64,000 bases of DNA. Origin: Roseovarius sp. Pro17 (GTDB lineage Bacteria; Pseudomonadota; Alphaproteobacteria; Rhodobacterales; Rhodobacteraceae). The DNA is taken from contig NZ_CP141179.1 in NCBI RefSeq assembly GCF_035599575.1, forward strand, positions 3,385,001 through 3,449,000. Reading direction: 5' to 3'. Positions 63,786 to 64,000 of the stretch are shown here, piece by piece (position 1 is the first letter of the stretch; every line of letters begins with the position of its first letter). The notes below the pieces were generated by a model. The model worked only from the letters and a program-made list of their open reading frames with translations, had not been told where the DNA came from and searched no databases. The position numbers and the translations under genes were made by a program.

Positions 63786-64000
63786 TGTCTGATACATCCC
63801 ACACTCGCCCCTTGGGCGCACAAATCTCGCACATGCTGAAATCGCGGGGCGTTGACACAATCTTTGGCATCCCCGGCGTCCACAATCAGGAAATGTATCG
63901 CGGCATCGAAGAGGCGGGCATCCGTCATTTCCTGGCCCGGCACGAACAGGGCGCGGGCTTCATGGCCGACGGATACGCCCGCGCCAGCGGCAAGCCCGGT
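63785..64000 (+). CDS. Thiamine-pyrophosphate enzyme, N-terminal part (truncated by window edge)
   Basis: Seventy-two codons are present before the window ends. The sequence AQISHMLKSRGVDTIFGIPG and HEQGAGFMADGYARASGKPG matches the N-terminal TPP-binding domain of acetolactate-synthase-like enzymes, including the Glu of RHEQGAGF that activates thiamine. The whole family includes acetolactate synthase, benzoylformate decarboxylase and sulfoacetaldehyde acetyltransferase, so the reaction cannot be named. GGAGG precedes the ATG, which overlaps the trkH stop by 1 nt (TGATG). Confidence 0.9.
   Translation, partial: MSDTSHTRPLGAQISHMLKSRGVDTIFGIPGVHNQEMYRGIEEAGIRHFLARHEQGAGFMADGYARASGKPG

Overview
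The window looks like about 64 kb of a Rhodobacterales (roseobacter-type) alphaproteobacterial chromosome. The evidence is high GC, dense gene packing, an adrenodoxin-type ferredoxin, a DUF1127 gene followed by CcsR-like small-RNA hairpins, a long-form HPF, the order rnd-lptC-lptA-lptB-hpf-ptsN, and a minus-strand rRNA-operon leader (boxA-like GCTCTTTGAAA) at the left edge. Position 1 probably marks an assembly break at a repeated rRNA operon. The right edge cuts a thiamine-pyrophosphate enzyme gene.

Layout. 1-854: rRNA leader and promoter on the minus strand, then a gene-free stretch with 14 GANTC (CcrM-type) sites in 331 bp, then a terminator. 855-6793: accessory cell-surface genes (methyltransferase, GT32-type and GT2/GT92-like glycosyltransferases, a sulfotransferase, a hydrolase-glycosyltransferase fusion). 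7041-13039: glutamate-synthase-like flavoprotein, MATE transporter, clpB with a heat-shock-type promoter. 13294-18993: small orphan gene, pyrF, dinB, N-formylglutamate amidohydrolase, tRNA-Val(GAC), rpmJ, a DadA-like oxidase, an FMN reductase. 19157-30119: LysR regulator, xseA, a decayed PfpI gene, purD, a secreted repeat protein, ferredoxin, peptidoglycan-binding lipoprotein, DUF2177 protein, mrp, DUF1127 gene plus sRNA hairpins, trhO, pncA, a VanZ-like protein.

30287-40913 is a polysaccharide precursor and assembly block: glmM, an ABC-2 polysaccharide-type permease, then a co-directional run cysQ-galU-galE-GT-GT-GT14-sulfotransferase. GlmM, GalU and GalE supply nucleotide-sugar precursors. 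The glycosyltransferases and sulfotransferase-like protein would build and sulfate a surface glycan. CysQ would remove the PAP left by sulfotransfer. 40997-44802 is the conserved envelope cluster for LPS transport, ribosome hibernation and nitrogen PTS. 44913-45587 is arfB with an unusual structured leader: an 18-codon ORF with a very strong Shine-Dalgarno (SD), a complementary anti-SD, and a terminator-like hairpin. 45639-64000 carries mepA, a UMF1-type MFS protein, yggT, recQ, yaaA, a hybrid histidine kinase, an alpha-2-macroglobulin/PBP1C pair, rpe, a hotdog thioesterase, trkH and the truncated TPP enzyme.

The observations I find most worth checking are the helically phased GANTC array beside the rRNA promoter, the arfB leader, the CcsR/cuckoo-like sRNA hairpins, and a roughly 50-bp palindromic element present three times, twice abutting a gene's stop codon. 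All calls rest on reading the sequence; no database search was run.
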